A DNA stretch of 64,000 nucleotides from CAWEHU01 sp963808965 (lineage in GTDB: Bacteria; Pseudomonadota; Alphaproteobacteria; Acetobacterales; Acetobacteraceae), in the NCBI GenBank assembly GCA_963808965.1, contig CAWEHU010000016.1:62001-126000 (forward strand), written 5' to 3'. A program made the translations under genes and the position numbers. Under the pieces are notes generated by a model that was given only the letters and a program-made list of their open reading frames with translations, had not been told where the DNA came from and ran no database searches. Shown piece by piece: positions 44,975 to 54,551 of this stretch (position 1 is its first letter; the number at the start of each line of letters is the position of its first letter).

Positions 44975-47900
44975 TCAGGCGCCTTCCACCGCCTCGCCCA
45001 TCGACAGCAGGCTCGCATTGCCGCCTGCCGCGGTGGTATCGATGGCGAGCGTGCGTTCGGTGATGAACCGGTGCAGGTAGTTCGGCCCACCGGGCACCGG
45101 ATCACCGCCAGGAACAGTCAGGCCATCGCCGGACAGCACGAGCGGCACGATCCTGTCATCCCGCGCGCCCAGTGCCGTCTGGATTGACTTCGCTTCGGTG
45201 ATCGGTCCCGCGACAGCGACCCCGTCGACCCGCCGGTCTGACGCGAACGTCTCGACGCCGCCATCCGACACGGCGCCGACCCTCAGCACGCCCGGTGGCA
45301 AGCCCGCCTCTTCGAGTGCGCTGCGCAAAGCAACGAGACCCTTCGTGGGCGGTCCGACGGCGATCACGGCGTTGCCGCTGGCGAGGGCGGCCGTCACTTG
45401 GCCGAGCGATGCACTGCGGGTCGCGCCGGGTGGGGCAACGCAAACAAACACCCCGCGGGGATGAAGCGAAAGCTCGTCCTGTTCCCCGGTCGGCCCCGGC
45501 ATCACCTCCGGCGCCCCCATCTCGCGGCGCGCCTGCTCGGCGAAGCTGTAGAGGAACTCGGCTGCCTCGGCGCCGACCTCACGCTCGATCCGCTCCGCCG
45601 CTCCTTCGAGAATCACCGCCCGCCGGTCCGCGGGCATAGCAGCCCAGACCCGATGAGCCTCCTCCGCCTCAGGCAGAACAGACGGATGCAAGGCTTCGCC
45701 CCGGCCATCGGCTGCCTCGTCGACGATGGGGGCCGCAGCCGTATCGCCTTCCACCACCTCCTTGGCGAAGCGCGGGACATAGTGCGGACCGCCGGCTTTT
45801 GGCCCGGTTCCGGAGAGGCGTTCGCCACCAAACGGCTGCACCCCCACCACCGCGCCGATCTGGTTGCGGTTGACATAGGTGTTGCCGATCTGCGTGTGGC
45901 CGCAAATGTGCCGCACGGTTTCGTCGATGCGGCTGTGGATGCCCATCGTGAGGCCATAACCGGTGTCGTTGATCGCCTCGATTACCTGATCGAGGCGGCT
46001 GCCGGGATAACGGATCACATGCAGGACCGGGCCGAACACCTCACGCTGCAAGCGCGACAGGCGATCGATCTCGAAGGCGGCCGGCGCGACGAAACTGCCG
46101 TGCTCGGTGCGGGGGCCGACCTTCACGCGGCGGATCAGCCGGCCCTCGCCCATCATGCGTTTGATGTGACCGTCGAGCATGGCCTTGGCCTCGTCATCGA
46201 TCACCGGGCCCACATCCGTCGACAGGAGGGCGGGATCGCCAAGCACGAGTTCGTCCATGGCGCCGGCGAGCATATCGATCACCTTGTCGGCGACGTCCTC
46301 CTGCACGAACAGCACCCGCAACGCCGAACAGCGCTGGCCGGCGCTCTGAAACGCCGAGACGCAGACGTCATTGACAACCTGTTCCGGCAGCGCACTGGAA
46401 TCCATGATCATCGCATTCTGTCCGCCGGTTTCGGCAATAAGCGGCGGAATCGCTGAGGTGCGGCGGGCGAGCGTGCGGTTGATGATCTTGGCGACGTCGG
46501 TCGATCCGGTGAAACAGACGCCCGCGGTCCGCGGATCCGCCACGAGCGCGCCGCCGACCGTGGCGCCGTCACCCGGAAGAAGGTGCAGGACCTCGGGCGG
46601 AACGCCGGCCTCGTGCAGAAGACGCACGGCGGCGGCGGCGATCAGCGGTGTCTGCTCGGCCGGCTTGGCAATCACCGCGTTGCCCGCGACCAGTGCCGCG
46701 ACCACCTGACCGGTGAAGATCGCGAGCGGGAAATTCCACGGACTGATGCACACAAAAATGCCCCGTCCGAAGAGCCGAATCGAGCGGCGTGCGTCAGCCG
46801 GCACGCGCAGCGGGTGTTCACGACCGAAATCATGCCTGGCGCGCACGGCGTAGTAACGACAGAAATCGACGGCCTCGCGAATCTCGGCCACCGCGTCCGG
46901 CACCGTCTTGCCAGCTTCCAGCACGGCGATCGCCATGAGTTCGCTCATCCGCGCTTCCATCAAATCGGCGGCGCGCTCCAGGCAATTCGCGCGCTGCTCG
47001 ACCGGCAGAGCATTCCACCCTGGGACCGCCGCTTCCGCCGCTTCCAGCGCCTGCTGCACGTGCTCCGGTCTGGCGTCGGTGACATGACCGACGGCGCGGC
47101 GGCGATCGGCGGGCGAGGTGATCGGCCGTCCGCCGCCATCGAGCAGCCGGCCGGCGATGATCGGCCCGGCATCGAAGGTCATCGTTTCCGCCTGGGCCAT
47201 TTCGGCTGCGAGCGCGGTGAGCGTCGCCCGGTCGAACAGGTCGACCCCCTTCGAGTTGCGTCGCTCGGGTCCGTAGACATTGGGCGGAGTGGGGATGCGC
47301 GGGTGGGGAATATAAGCCAGCCCGCTTACCTGCATGACGGGGTCGGCGATGATTTCCTCGATCGGCAATCGCTCGTCCTGGATGCGATTGACGAAGCTGC
47401 TGTTCGCGCCGTTCTCGAGCAGCCGCCGAACCAGGTAGGCGAGAAGGTCCTCGTGCTGCCCCACTGGCGCGTAGATTCGACAGGGTATCCACATTTTGCC
47501 TTCGCCGACCACGAGATCGTAAAGCGCCTCACCCATCCCATGCAGTCGCTGAAACTCGAAATCGCGGCGGTTACCGGCGAATTCGAGCACGGCCGCGACC
47601 GTGTGCGCGTTGTGCGTGGCGAATTGCGGGAAGAATGCATCCGGATTGGCAAGCAGTTTCTGCGCGCAGGCGAGGTAGGAGAGGTCGGTCGAAACCTTGC
47701 GCGTGAACACGGGATAGCCGGTAAGTCCGCGCTCCTGGCTGCGCTTGATTTCGGCGTCCCAGTAGGCGCCCTTCACCAGCCGCAGCATGAGCCGCCTGCC
47801 GTGGCGGCGGGCCATGTCGGCGAGCCAATCGAGCACGAAGGGGGCTCGCTTCTGATAGGCTTGCACGACGACCCCGAAGCCATTCCAGCCAGCGAGATCG

Positions 47901-48841
47901 GGATCGCCTGAAACGGCCTCGATCACATCGAGAGAGATGTCGAGGCGATCGGCTTCCTCGGCGTCGACCGTGAGGCCGATCTTGGCCGCCTTGGCATCGA
48001 CGGCGAGCGCCTTCAAGCGCGGCGCGAGCTCATCCATCACGCGCTTCGCTTGGGCCAATTCGTAGCGCGGATGCAAGGCCGAGAGCTTGACCGAGATGCC
48101 GGGTCCATCAACGATTCCCTTGCCTTCGGCCGCGACCCCGATCGCCGCGATGGCTTTCTTGTAGGCGGCGAAATAGCGGTCGGCATCCTCCATGGTACGG
48201 GCGGCTTCGCCGAGCATATCGTAGGAATAGCGGTAGCCACGCCGTTCGAGCGCCTTCGCGTTCTCGAGCGCCTCGTCGATGGTCCGGCCCATGACAAACT
48301 GCCGGCCCATGATCCGCATGGCCTGGTTGACGGCCTCACGGATCACCGGCTCGCCAAACCGGGCCACCAGCCGCCGCATCGTCCCACCGATCGACTGGCC
48401 CTCGAAGGTGCCGAGCCGGATGACTCGGCCGGTGAGCATTAGCGCCCATGTCGAGGCATTCACGAACAGCGACTCGCTCTTGCCGAGATGCTTTTCCCAA
48501 TCGGCATGGGTGAGCTTGTCGCGGATCAGCCTTTCCTGGGTCTCCTTGTCCGGGATCCGCAGCAGCGCCTCGGCGATGCACATCAGGGTGACGCCTTCCT
48601 GCGTCGAGAGCCCGTACTCCCGCAGGAAGGCATCGATTCCACCTTTACCGACCCGGTTCGCGCGCACCCCCTCGACCAACTTGCTTGCCGTCGTGGCGAT
48701 GTGCTGCCGTGTTTCGGGCGTGATCTGGAGCCCATCGAGCAGCGCCTTCACCCGCGCGGTCTCGTCGGCGCGGAACGCAGCCCCGATCGCGGCTCGCAGA
48801 GGCGTCGGCGCGGGTATCGATGACTCGAAGACCATCGTCAT
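44975..48841 (-). CDS. putA: Bifunctional proline dehydrogenase / L-glutamate gamma-semialdehyde dehydrogenase PutA
   Basis: 1288-residue enzyme that oxidises proline to glutamate in two channelled steps, at the membrane face. The N-terminal arm and helical domain (about 1-180) precede the FAD proline dehydrogenase barrel (about 190-490: VKGAYWDAEIKRSQERGLTGYPV, QFATHNAHTVAAV). The aldehyde dehydrogenase (about 520-1020) has Glu in LIAETGGQNAM and Cys in SAGQRCSALRVL. A further C-terminal ALDH-superfamily domain (about 1060-1288) defines the long type B/C form. No ribbon-helix-helix DNA-binding domain is at the N-terminus, so it should not self-repress. The frame is intact over 3.9 kb. Confidence 0.95.
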   Translation of the reverse strand: MTMVFESSIPAPTPLRAAIGAAFRADETARVKALLDGLQITPETRQHIATTASKLVEGVRANRVGKGGIDAFLREYGLSTQEGVTLMCIAEALLRIPDKETQERLIRDKLTHADWEKHLGKSESLFVNASTWALMLTGRVIRLGTFEGQSIGGTMRRLVARFGEPVIREAVNQAMRIMGRQFVMGRTIDEALENAKALERRGYRYSYDMLGEAARTMEDADRYFAAYKKAIAAIGVAAEGKGIVDGPGISVKLSALHPRYELAQAKRVMDELAPRLKALAVDAKAAKIGLTVDAEEADRLDISLDVIEAVSGDPDLAGWNGFGVVVQAYQKRAPFVLDWLADMARRHGRRLMLRLVKGAYWDAEIKRSQERGLTGYPVFTRKVSTDLSYLACAQKLLANPDAFFPQFATHNAHTVAAVLEFAGNRRDFEFQRLHGMGEALYDLVVGEGKMWIPCRIYAPVGQHEDLLAYLVRRLLENGANSSFVNRIQDERLPIEEIIADPVMQVSGLAYIPHPRIPTPPNVYGPERRNSKGVDLFDRATLTALAAEMAQAETMTFDAGPIIAGRLLDGGGRPITSPADRRRAVGHVTDARPEHVQQALEAAEAAVPGWNALPVEQRANCLERAADLMEARMSELMAIAVLEAGKTVPDAVAEIREAVDFCRYYAVRARHDFGREHPLRVPADARRSIRLFGRGIFVCISPWNFPLAIFTGQVVAALVAGNAVIAKPAEQTPLIAAAAVRLLHEAGVPPEVLHLLPGDGATVGGALVADPRTAGVCFTGSTDVAKIINRTLARRTSAIPPLIAETGGQNAMIMDSSALPEQVVNDVCVSAFQSAGQRCSALRVLFVQEDVADKVIDMLAGAMDELVLGDPALLSTDVGPVIDDEAKAMLDGHIKRMMGEGRLIRRVKVGPRTEHGSFVAPAAFEIDRLSRLQREVFGPVLHVIRYPGSRLDQVIEAINDTGYGLTMGIHSRIDETVRHICGHTQIGNTYVNRNQIGAVVGVQPFGGERLSGTGPKAGGPHYVPRFAKEVVEGDTAAAPIVDEAADGRGEALHPSVLPEAEEAHRVWAAMPADRRAVILEGAAERIEREVGAEAAEFLYSFAEQARREMGAPEVMPGPTGEQDELSLHPRGVFVCVAPPGATRSASLGQVTAALASGNAVIAVGPPTKGLVALRSALEEAGLPPGVLRVGAVSDGGVETFASDRRVDGVAVAGPITEAKSIQTALGARDDRIVPLVLSGDGLTVPGGDPVPGGPNYLHRFITERTLAIDTTAAGGNASLLSMGEAVEGA

Positions 48842-48907
48842 GGATGTAGCTCCCCCTCTTACCTCGCCGCTTCTCCCTTGGGCGTCGCTTTCGTCAGCGA
48901 GACCCTC

Positions 48908-50789
48908 TCACGCTACCGCCTTTGGGGCGCCGAAGACTTCCTCCGGAACGTGCGAGACAATGTGGCGGACGGCGATGCCGTACTTGCTCTTTGCCCGCTC
49001 CACGATGTCCTGCCGAAGCCAATTCGAGCGCTCGTCCGGGAGCGTGGAGATGACGATCAGGTCCGGCCTGAATTCGCGCACCGCATCGTCCATCGCGTGC
49101 AGCGGCCGGTAGTCCCCGAGGTCCCCATCAACTCGCAAGCCTTCGCCGCGAAGGATGGAAAGGACGCTGTCGAGACGGTGCCGGGCCGCGGCTACCATGG
49201 CGTCGGACGACCACGCTGCCCCCTGGCCGGTGTCCAGCGGCTGCGCGGGCGCGCAGACAAAGTACTCCGCCTGACGTTCGTTCTTTAGCCGACGCAATTC
49301 GGCGAGCAACGCGTCTGCCCCGACCGTCTCATTCGCGACGACGAGGACACGAGAGGCCGTGGTGGTCTCGGGAGCGGTCTCGGGCTGCGGAATGCCCGTC
49401 GCGGCCGGAAGCGGCCGAGGCGCGGCGGCCGGCAGCGGTGCACCCTGACGGAGGCGGCGGTTGACCGGATACGCGGCGAGCACGACCACAAGCGCGAGTA
49501 GACTGAGGAACAGCTGTGACTGCGTATCCTCGCGAAGACCCATGGAGATAAGCACGCCGACCATCGCCGCGATCGTGAGCAGGGTGAGAACGGGGTAGAA
49601 CCACATCTTCACGCGCAGGCGTGCTGGCGGGATCTTCGGCCGCAAGGCCAACTCGGAGATGCAGATCAGCAGATAGGCGAATATGATGATCGCGCCGGAG
49701 GAGTTCAGCAGGAACAGGAAGACGGTCTTCGGCGAGACGTAGGCGGCGACGACGCAGAGATAGCCGACCAGCGTCGAGGTCAGGATCGCCGTCACCGGGA
49801 CGCCGCGCCGGCTGGTGGTGAGGAGCATGCTGGGAGCTTCGCCACGCCTGGCCAGCACGAACAGCATCCGGGACGACGTGTAGAGACCGGAGTTCAGGCA
49901 GGACAGCACCGCGGTCAGGACGACCGCATTCATCACGTTAGCCGCCCAACCAATACCCATCCGCTCGAAGGCGGAGACGAAGGGAGACGCCCCGAGCTCC
50001 TGCGAGTTCCACGGCAGGATCACCGCCAGCAGGAAGATTGAGCCGATGTAGAAGATCAGGATGCGGGCGATGACGGAGTTGGTCGCCCTCGCAATCGCCC
50101 GCTCCGGGTCGTCCGACTCGGCGGCCGCGATTGTGGCGACCTCGGCGCCAACCATCGAGAAGATGACGACCACGATGCCTGAGAAGATCGAGCCGACCCC
50201 GTGGGGGAAGAATCCCCCATGCGCCGTCAGGTTCGAGAAGTCCAAGCTGTGACCGGGCCAGAGGCCGAGGACGTAGAGGGCCCCCAGCAGGAGGAAGGCG
50301 CAGATCGTGAACACCTTGATCCCGGCGAACCAGGTACTCGAACTCGCCGTAGGAGCTGACCGAGTACAGATTGGTCGCCGTCATCAGCAGCAGCAGCCCC
50401 AGCGACATGATCCAGAGCGGCACATCCGGCAGCCATTTCTGCAGGATCCCCGCGCCGGCGACCGCCTCGAAGCCGATGACGATCACCCAGAAATACCAGT
50501 ACAGCCAAGCGACGGAGAAGCCGGCCCATCCGCCCAGCGCCTGCCTGGCGTAGTCGGCGAAAGATCCCGTCGAGGGATTGGCGGTCGCCATTTCGCCCAG
50601 CATCCGCATGACCATTACGATCAGCACGCCGGTCAGCGCGTACGTGATGAAGGCCCCCGGCCCCGCCTCGTTGATGACCACACCCGAGCCGACGAACAGC
50701 CCGGCGCCGATCACCCCGCCGATGGCGATCATGGTCAGGTGTCGCTGTTTCAGCCCCTTGTGTAACTGGGAGCCCGCTGTCTGCGCCAT
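48908..50789 (-). CDS. GABA/amino-acid permease (APC family) with C-terminal cytoplasmic domain (frameshift near 50333)
   Basis: About 626-residue transporter. The first part, MAQTAGSQLHKGLKQRHLTMIAIGGVIGAGLFVGSG, through SVSSYGEFEY, is in one frame. FAGIKVFTICAFLLLGALYVLG to the end lies in the next. Dropping one G of GG at 50333-50334 gives GEFEYWFAGIKVFTICAF, normal GabP sequence with 12 helices (VGAEVATIAAAESDDPERAI, SSRMLFVLARRGEAP). About 150 extra residues after the last helix (SRVLVVANETVGADALLAELRR, PDLIVISTLPDERSNWLRQDIVERAKSKY) resemble a nucleotide-binding universal-stress-like fold. The ATG at 50789 follows GGGAGG. It is 66 bases upstream of putA on the same strand. Confidence 0.86.
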
Positions 50790-51314
50790 TGCGTTCAATC
50801 CTCCCGAGACTTTCGCTTGCTGCGTTTTTGAACCGAGCTAGCTTTATTGGCTCAATGGATTTGCCCCTCAACTGGGAGGAGCAAACTGGGCCTATGATAA
50901 CCGCTATCCGCTCGGGACAGTCTAGATCACCAACTCATAAATTGACTAGCGCGAGGCAGTTCGCGTCCTGCTTTACGAAGCGGGAGCGAACCGCTCTGGA
51001 ATGCTGGAGCTCGATTGAGATCCGGCCCGCGCACTCCCGTCAACCGCGGCGACCACATGTGCGCGCCAGCAGGCCGGACAGATGAATGCACCCCGACCAC
51101 GCCCCAGAGTTCGCCAAAGCTCTCACCCGCAAAAGGGGTTGTCACAGTTCAATAAGCTTTGCCCGCCTCGGGAATCTCAATTATGAGTTTATGGCCTAGC
51201 CGGCCAACACTGGGATAGCGAAAACGCTTGCCTCAACGCTCATTGTCGGAGCAGGTGCGGTCCCGGCCGAGCTTTATTGTCCGGTTATAACGAGTGCGCG
51301 GAGGGAGTAAGGTT
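50790..51314. other. Intergenic stretch between divergent permease and malic enzyme
   Basis: 525 bases. No reading frame has protein-like composition. A TTATAAC at about 51284-51290, 25 bases before the malic enzyme start, could be a -10 element, but no good -35 is spaced correctly. AT-richer patches occur near 50930-50950 and 51150-51200. I see no RNA gene. Confidence 0.4.
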
Positions 51315-52952
51315 ATGTCTGAATCGGTTCAAGAACCGGCCCTGAGAGGGCTCGCTCTGCTCCACAATTCATCTTTGAACCGAGGCAGCGCGTTCAGCCT
51401 CGCAGATCGCCGCAAGCTCGGTATTGAGGGATTCCTTCCGGCGGTCCCGGATACGATCGAGACGCAGATTGCCCGCGTGCATCTGCAACTCTCGGCTCTC
51501 GACAATGACTTGCAAAAATACCTCTTTCTTTCCGACTTGCAGTCTCGCAACGAAACCTTGTTCTACGCTGTCCTGATGGCGGATCCCGCGGCATTCATGC
51601 CACTGGTATACACGCCGACGGTCGGCGAAGCCTGCCAGAAGTTCGACCACATCTTTCGGGCCGCACGGGGCTTATATTTGCCGATTACGGCCAAGGGACG
51701 ACTGCGGGAAATCCTTGCCACCTGGCCCCGAAGAGATGTGCGCTTTATCGTCGTGACGGATGGAGAACGCATCTTGGGTCTCGGTGACTTGGGAGTCGGC
51801 GGCATGGGGATTCCGATCGGGAAGTTGTCGCTGTACACCGCCTGCGCCGGAGTGCCTCCCGAGCTTACGATGCCGATCATGCTGGATGTCGGAACCAACA
51901 ATCAGGCGCTCCTAGAGGACCCACTCTATCTGGGACTACGTCAGAATCGTGTTCGCGGCAAAGCGTACGACGAGTTCATCGACGAATTTGTGCAATCGGT
52001 GCAGGGCCTGTATCCCAAATGCTGCCTGCAATGGGAGGACTTCGCCAACTTCAATGCGGTTCCTATTCTCGCGCGCTATCGCGATGCAATCTGCACCTAT
52101 AATGATGACATTCAGGGCACGGCAGCGGTCGCCCTTGCGGGGATCCTCGCTGGCTTACGAATCTCCGGGCAGAAGTTGACTGACCAAAAGTTTCTTTTCC
52201 TCGGCGGAGGGTCGGCGGCCACCGGCATCGCCGAACTCATCAGTCAAGCCATGGTTCTGGAAGGAGCGACGATCGAGGCCGCGCGCGCCCACAACTGGTT
52301 GTTCGACATCCACGGGCTCATCGTCGGTTCCCGCACGGACCTCGCCGACTTTCAGAAGCCTTTCGCGCACGACCATCCGCCGATGGATACTTTCGTTGCG
52401 GCGATCGAGGCGATCAGGCCTACGGGGATAATCGGTGTAAGCACCGTCCCAAAGCTGTTCAACCAGGCGGTTATCGAGGCAATGGCTCGGATCAACGACC
52501 GTCCGATCATCTTCCCCTATTCGAACCCGACTTCCCGTTCAGAATGCACGGCGGAAGAAGCTTACAAATGGTCTGAAGGGCGTGCCATCTTCGCTAGCGG
52601 CAGCCCATTCGCGCCGGTCGAATTCGGCGGCCGCAGATTTGTTCCGGGTCAGGGGAATAACGTCTACATCTTCCCGGCAATGGGCATGGCCGTACTCGCG
52701 ACGGAGGCGACACGAGTGACGGAGGAAATGTTCATCATCGCCGCGAAAGCCGTCTCCGAGCAGGTGACGGAGGCCGATCTCGGCATGGGCCTAATTTACC
52801 CGCCGCAGAGCAATATCCTGGAGGCCTCGCTTCATACTGCTGGCCGCATAGCCGCTTACATCTTCGACCAAGACCTCGCGCGGGTTCCGCGACCGGATGA
52901 CATCGATGAACACGTCCGTGCCCGTGCGTATCGTCCGGTCTATACGACCTGA
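51315..52952 (+). CDS. maeA: NAD-dependent malic enzyme (oxaloacetate-decarboxylating)
   Basis: 545-residue enzyme that converts malate to pyruvate and CO2. The N-terminal domain shows the Tyr in FMPLVYTPTVGEACQ and GLGDLGVGGMGIPIGKLSLYT. The Lys in the YDEFIDEFV vicinity and metal Asp/Glu in WEDFANFNA..YNDDIQGTAAV complete the active site. The NAD-binding domain is FLGGGSAATGIAELI, and IIFPYSNPTSRSECTAEEAY and GQGNNVYIFPAMG are later signatures. The ATG at 51315 follows GGAGGGAGTAAGG; a GTG seven codons upstream is less likely. Together with malate synthase and PoxB it links malate, pyruvate and acetate. Confidence 0.94.
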   Translation: MSESVQEPALRGLALLHNSSLNRGSAFSLADRRKLGIEGFLPAVPDTIETQIARVHLQLSALDNDLQKYLFLSDLQSRNETLFYAVLMADPAAFMPLVYTPTVGEACQKFDHIFRAARGLYLPITAKGRLREILATWPRRDVRFIVVTDGERILGLGDLGVGGMGIPIGKLSLYTACAGVPPELTMPIMLDVGTNNQALLEDPLYLGLRQNRVRGKAYDEFIDEFVQSVQGLYPKCCLQWEDFANFNAVPILARYRDAICTYNDDIQGTAAVALAGILAGLRISGQKLTDQKFLFLGGGSAATGIAELISQAMVLEGATIEAARAHNWLFDIHGLIVGSRTDLADFQKPFAHDHPPMDTFVAAIEAIRPTGIIGVSTVPKLFNQAVIEAMARINDRPIIFPYSNPTSRSECTAEEAYKWSEGRAIFASGSPFAPVEFGGRRFVPGQGNNVYIFPAMGMAVLATEATRVTEEMFIIAAKAVSEQVTEADLGMGLIYPPQSNILEASLHTAGRIAAYIFDQDLARVPRPDDIDEHVRARAYRPVYTT

Positions 52953-52967
52953 TCAGGAATTCAGGAA

Positions 52968-53042
52968 TGGTAGCGGCGGACGGATTTGAACCGCCGACCA
53001 AGGGATTATGATTCCCCTGCTCTACCGCTGAGCTACGCCGCC
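52968..53042 (-). tRNA. tRNA-Met (CAT), elongator type
   Basis: 75 nt with encoded CCA. The minus strand starts GGCGGCGTAGCTCAG, the anticodon loop is ATCATAA (CAT), and the T-loop is GGTTCAAAT. The acceptor stem closes with one G-T pair at position 1. The body matches alphaproteobacterial elongator tRNA-Met rather than initiator or tRNA-Ile2. Its first 10 bases overlap the end of mnmA. Confidence 0.95.
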
Positions 53043-54169
53043 GTTGGCCCCGGGAGGGCGGGAGATAGCGCTGCCCGGCTCGCTCCGTCAACCGTCGCGG
53101 GCTGATCCGGAGCCTGGATGAAACCGCCGCCCAGGACCCGGTCCCCGGCATAGAACACACAGGCTTGGCCGGGCGCGGCAAGGGCAGGGTTGGCTAAGTT
53201 TACGAGGGCGCCCTCGCCAGCCGGCCGCACCGTCGCAGGATGCGGGGCGTCTCGGGCCCGGAGCTTGACTGTGCAGGGCAGATCGGTCTCGGGCCGCTGG
53301 GTGAGCCAGTTCACCTGGCGCAGCCGGACCGAGGTGCGGCCGCTTGTCGGAGAACCGACGAGCACCTGCCGCCGAACGGGGTTCAATCCGACCACCACCT
53401 GCCGCTCGCCCCTATCGTGCGAGGCGGCGGCGAGCCGCTTTCGTTGGCCGACCGTGTATCGCGCTATGCCGTCGTGGCGCCCGAGCACGCGGCCGTCACG
53501 CGCCACGATCTCGCCCGGCGCGAGCGCATCCGGGCGCAACCTGCCAACCACGTCGGCATAGCGCCCGGATGGAACGAAGCAGATATCCTGGCTATCGGGC
53601 TTCTCCGCAACCGGCACGCCGAGCCGGGCGGCCTCACGGCGCACCGCCCTTTTGTCCGGCATCGCGCCGAGCGGAAACAGGGAAAACGAGAGCTGCCCAA
53701 GAGTGGTGGCGAAAAGGAACCAACTCTGGTCGCGAGCCTGATCGAGGGCGCGATGCAACTCAGGGCCGTCTGGTCCATCGACGCGCCGCACATAATGGCC
53801 GGTCGCCAGTCGCTCAGCGTTCAAACCCCGCGCGAGCGCGATCAGATCCGTGAACTTGACCGTCTGGTTGCAGCGCACGCACGGCACCGGCGTTTCCCCC
53901 GCGGCATAGCTGTCGGCGAACTCAGCTATAACGGCGCTGGCGAACCGCTCCTCGGCGTCGATGACGTAATGCGGGATCCCGAGATGATCGGCGACACGGC
54001 GCGCATCGTGGATGTCCTGCCCGGCGCAGCAGGCACCCTTGCGCCCGCTCGCCGCGCCATGATCGTACAGTTGCAGGGTTACGCCGATGACCTCGTGTCC
54101 CGCTTCGTGCAGCAGCCCTGCTACGGTACTGCTGTCCACTCCACCGGACATGGCGACGAGGATACGCAT
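53033..54169 (-). CDS. mnmA: tRNA-specific 2-thiouridylase MnmA
   Basis: 378-residue enzyme that installs the 2-thio group on U34 of Lys, Glu and Gln tRNAs, taking sulfur relayed from IscS. The ATP-pyrophosphatase P-loop is AMSGGVDSSTVAG, the first catalytic Cys is in VPCVRCNQTVKF (about 100), and the second in KPDSQDICFVPSG (about 200). The C-terminal beta-barrel has TVGQRKRL and GGGFI. The stop TAG is formed inside the 5' end of the downstream tRNA-Met. The gene follows iscS and a ferredoxin on the same strand. Confidence 0.95.
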   Translation of the reverse strand: MRILVAMSGGVDSSTVAGLLHEAGHEVIGVTLQLYDHGAASGRKGACCAGQDIHDARRVADHLGIPHYVIDAEERFASAVIAEFADSYAAGETPVPCVRCNQTVKFTDLIALARGLNAERLATGHYVRRVDGPDGPELHRALDQARDQSWFLFATTLGQLSFSLFPLGAMPDKRAVRREAARLGVPVAEKPDSQDICFVPSGRYADVVGRLRPDALAPGEIVARDGRVLGRHDGIARYTVGQRKRLAAASHDRGERQVVVGLNPVRRQVLVGSPTSGRTSVRLRQVNWLTQRPETDLPCTVKLRARDAPHPATVRPAGEGALVNLANPALAAPGQACVFYAGDRVLGGGFIQAPDQPATVDGASRAALSPALPGPTAA

Positions 54170-54201
54170 TGAATGTTGGAACTGCCGCGCTCGACGGGCC
54201 G

Positions 54202-54534
54202 CTACTCGTTCAGCAAGTTACGGCTGCCCGCGGGCAAGCGCACGACCAAACCGTCGAGCTTGTCGGTCATCACGATTTGACAGCCCAGCCGGGAGGTCTG
54301 TTCCAGCCCGAAAGCCAGATCCAGCATGTCCTCCTCGTCCTCGGTGGGATCGGCGAGCTTGCCGAACCAGGCCGGGTCGACGATGACGTGGCAGGTAGAG
54401 CAGGCAAGCGACCCCTCGCACGCACCTTCGATGTCCACGCCATGCTTGTGGGCAATCTCCAGGACGGACAGTCCGAGCGGCGCCTCCACCTCGCGGCGCG
54501 TGCCGTCACGTTCAAGAAAGGTCATCTTCGGCAT
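54202..54534 (-). CDS. fdx: ISC-type [2Fe-2S] ferredoxin
   Basis: 110-residue electron carrier for iron-sulfur cluster assembly. Four Cys ligands follow the adrenodoxin-like order: CEGSLACSTC (three) and the fourth in RLGCQIVM. The acidic stretch DPTEDEEDMLDLAFG is typical of the ISC ferredoxin that donates electrons to IscS/IscU. ATG at 54534 (MPKMTFLERDGTRREV). Because of an upstream frameshift its frame runs on from iscS, but it is a separate gene. Confidence 0.92.
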   Translation of the reverse strand: MPKMTFLERDGTRREVEAPLGLSVLEIAHKHGVDIEGACEGSLACSTCHVIVDPAWFGKLADPTEDEEDMLDLAFGLEQTSRLGCQIVMTDKLDGLVVRLPAGSRNLLNE

Positions 54535-54551
54535 ATGGCGGCGCGTTCCGT

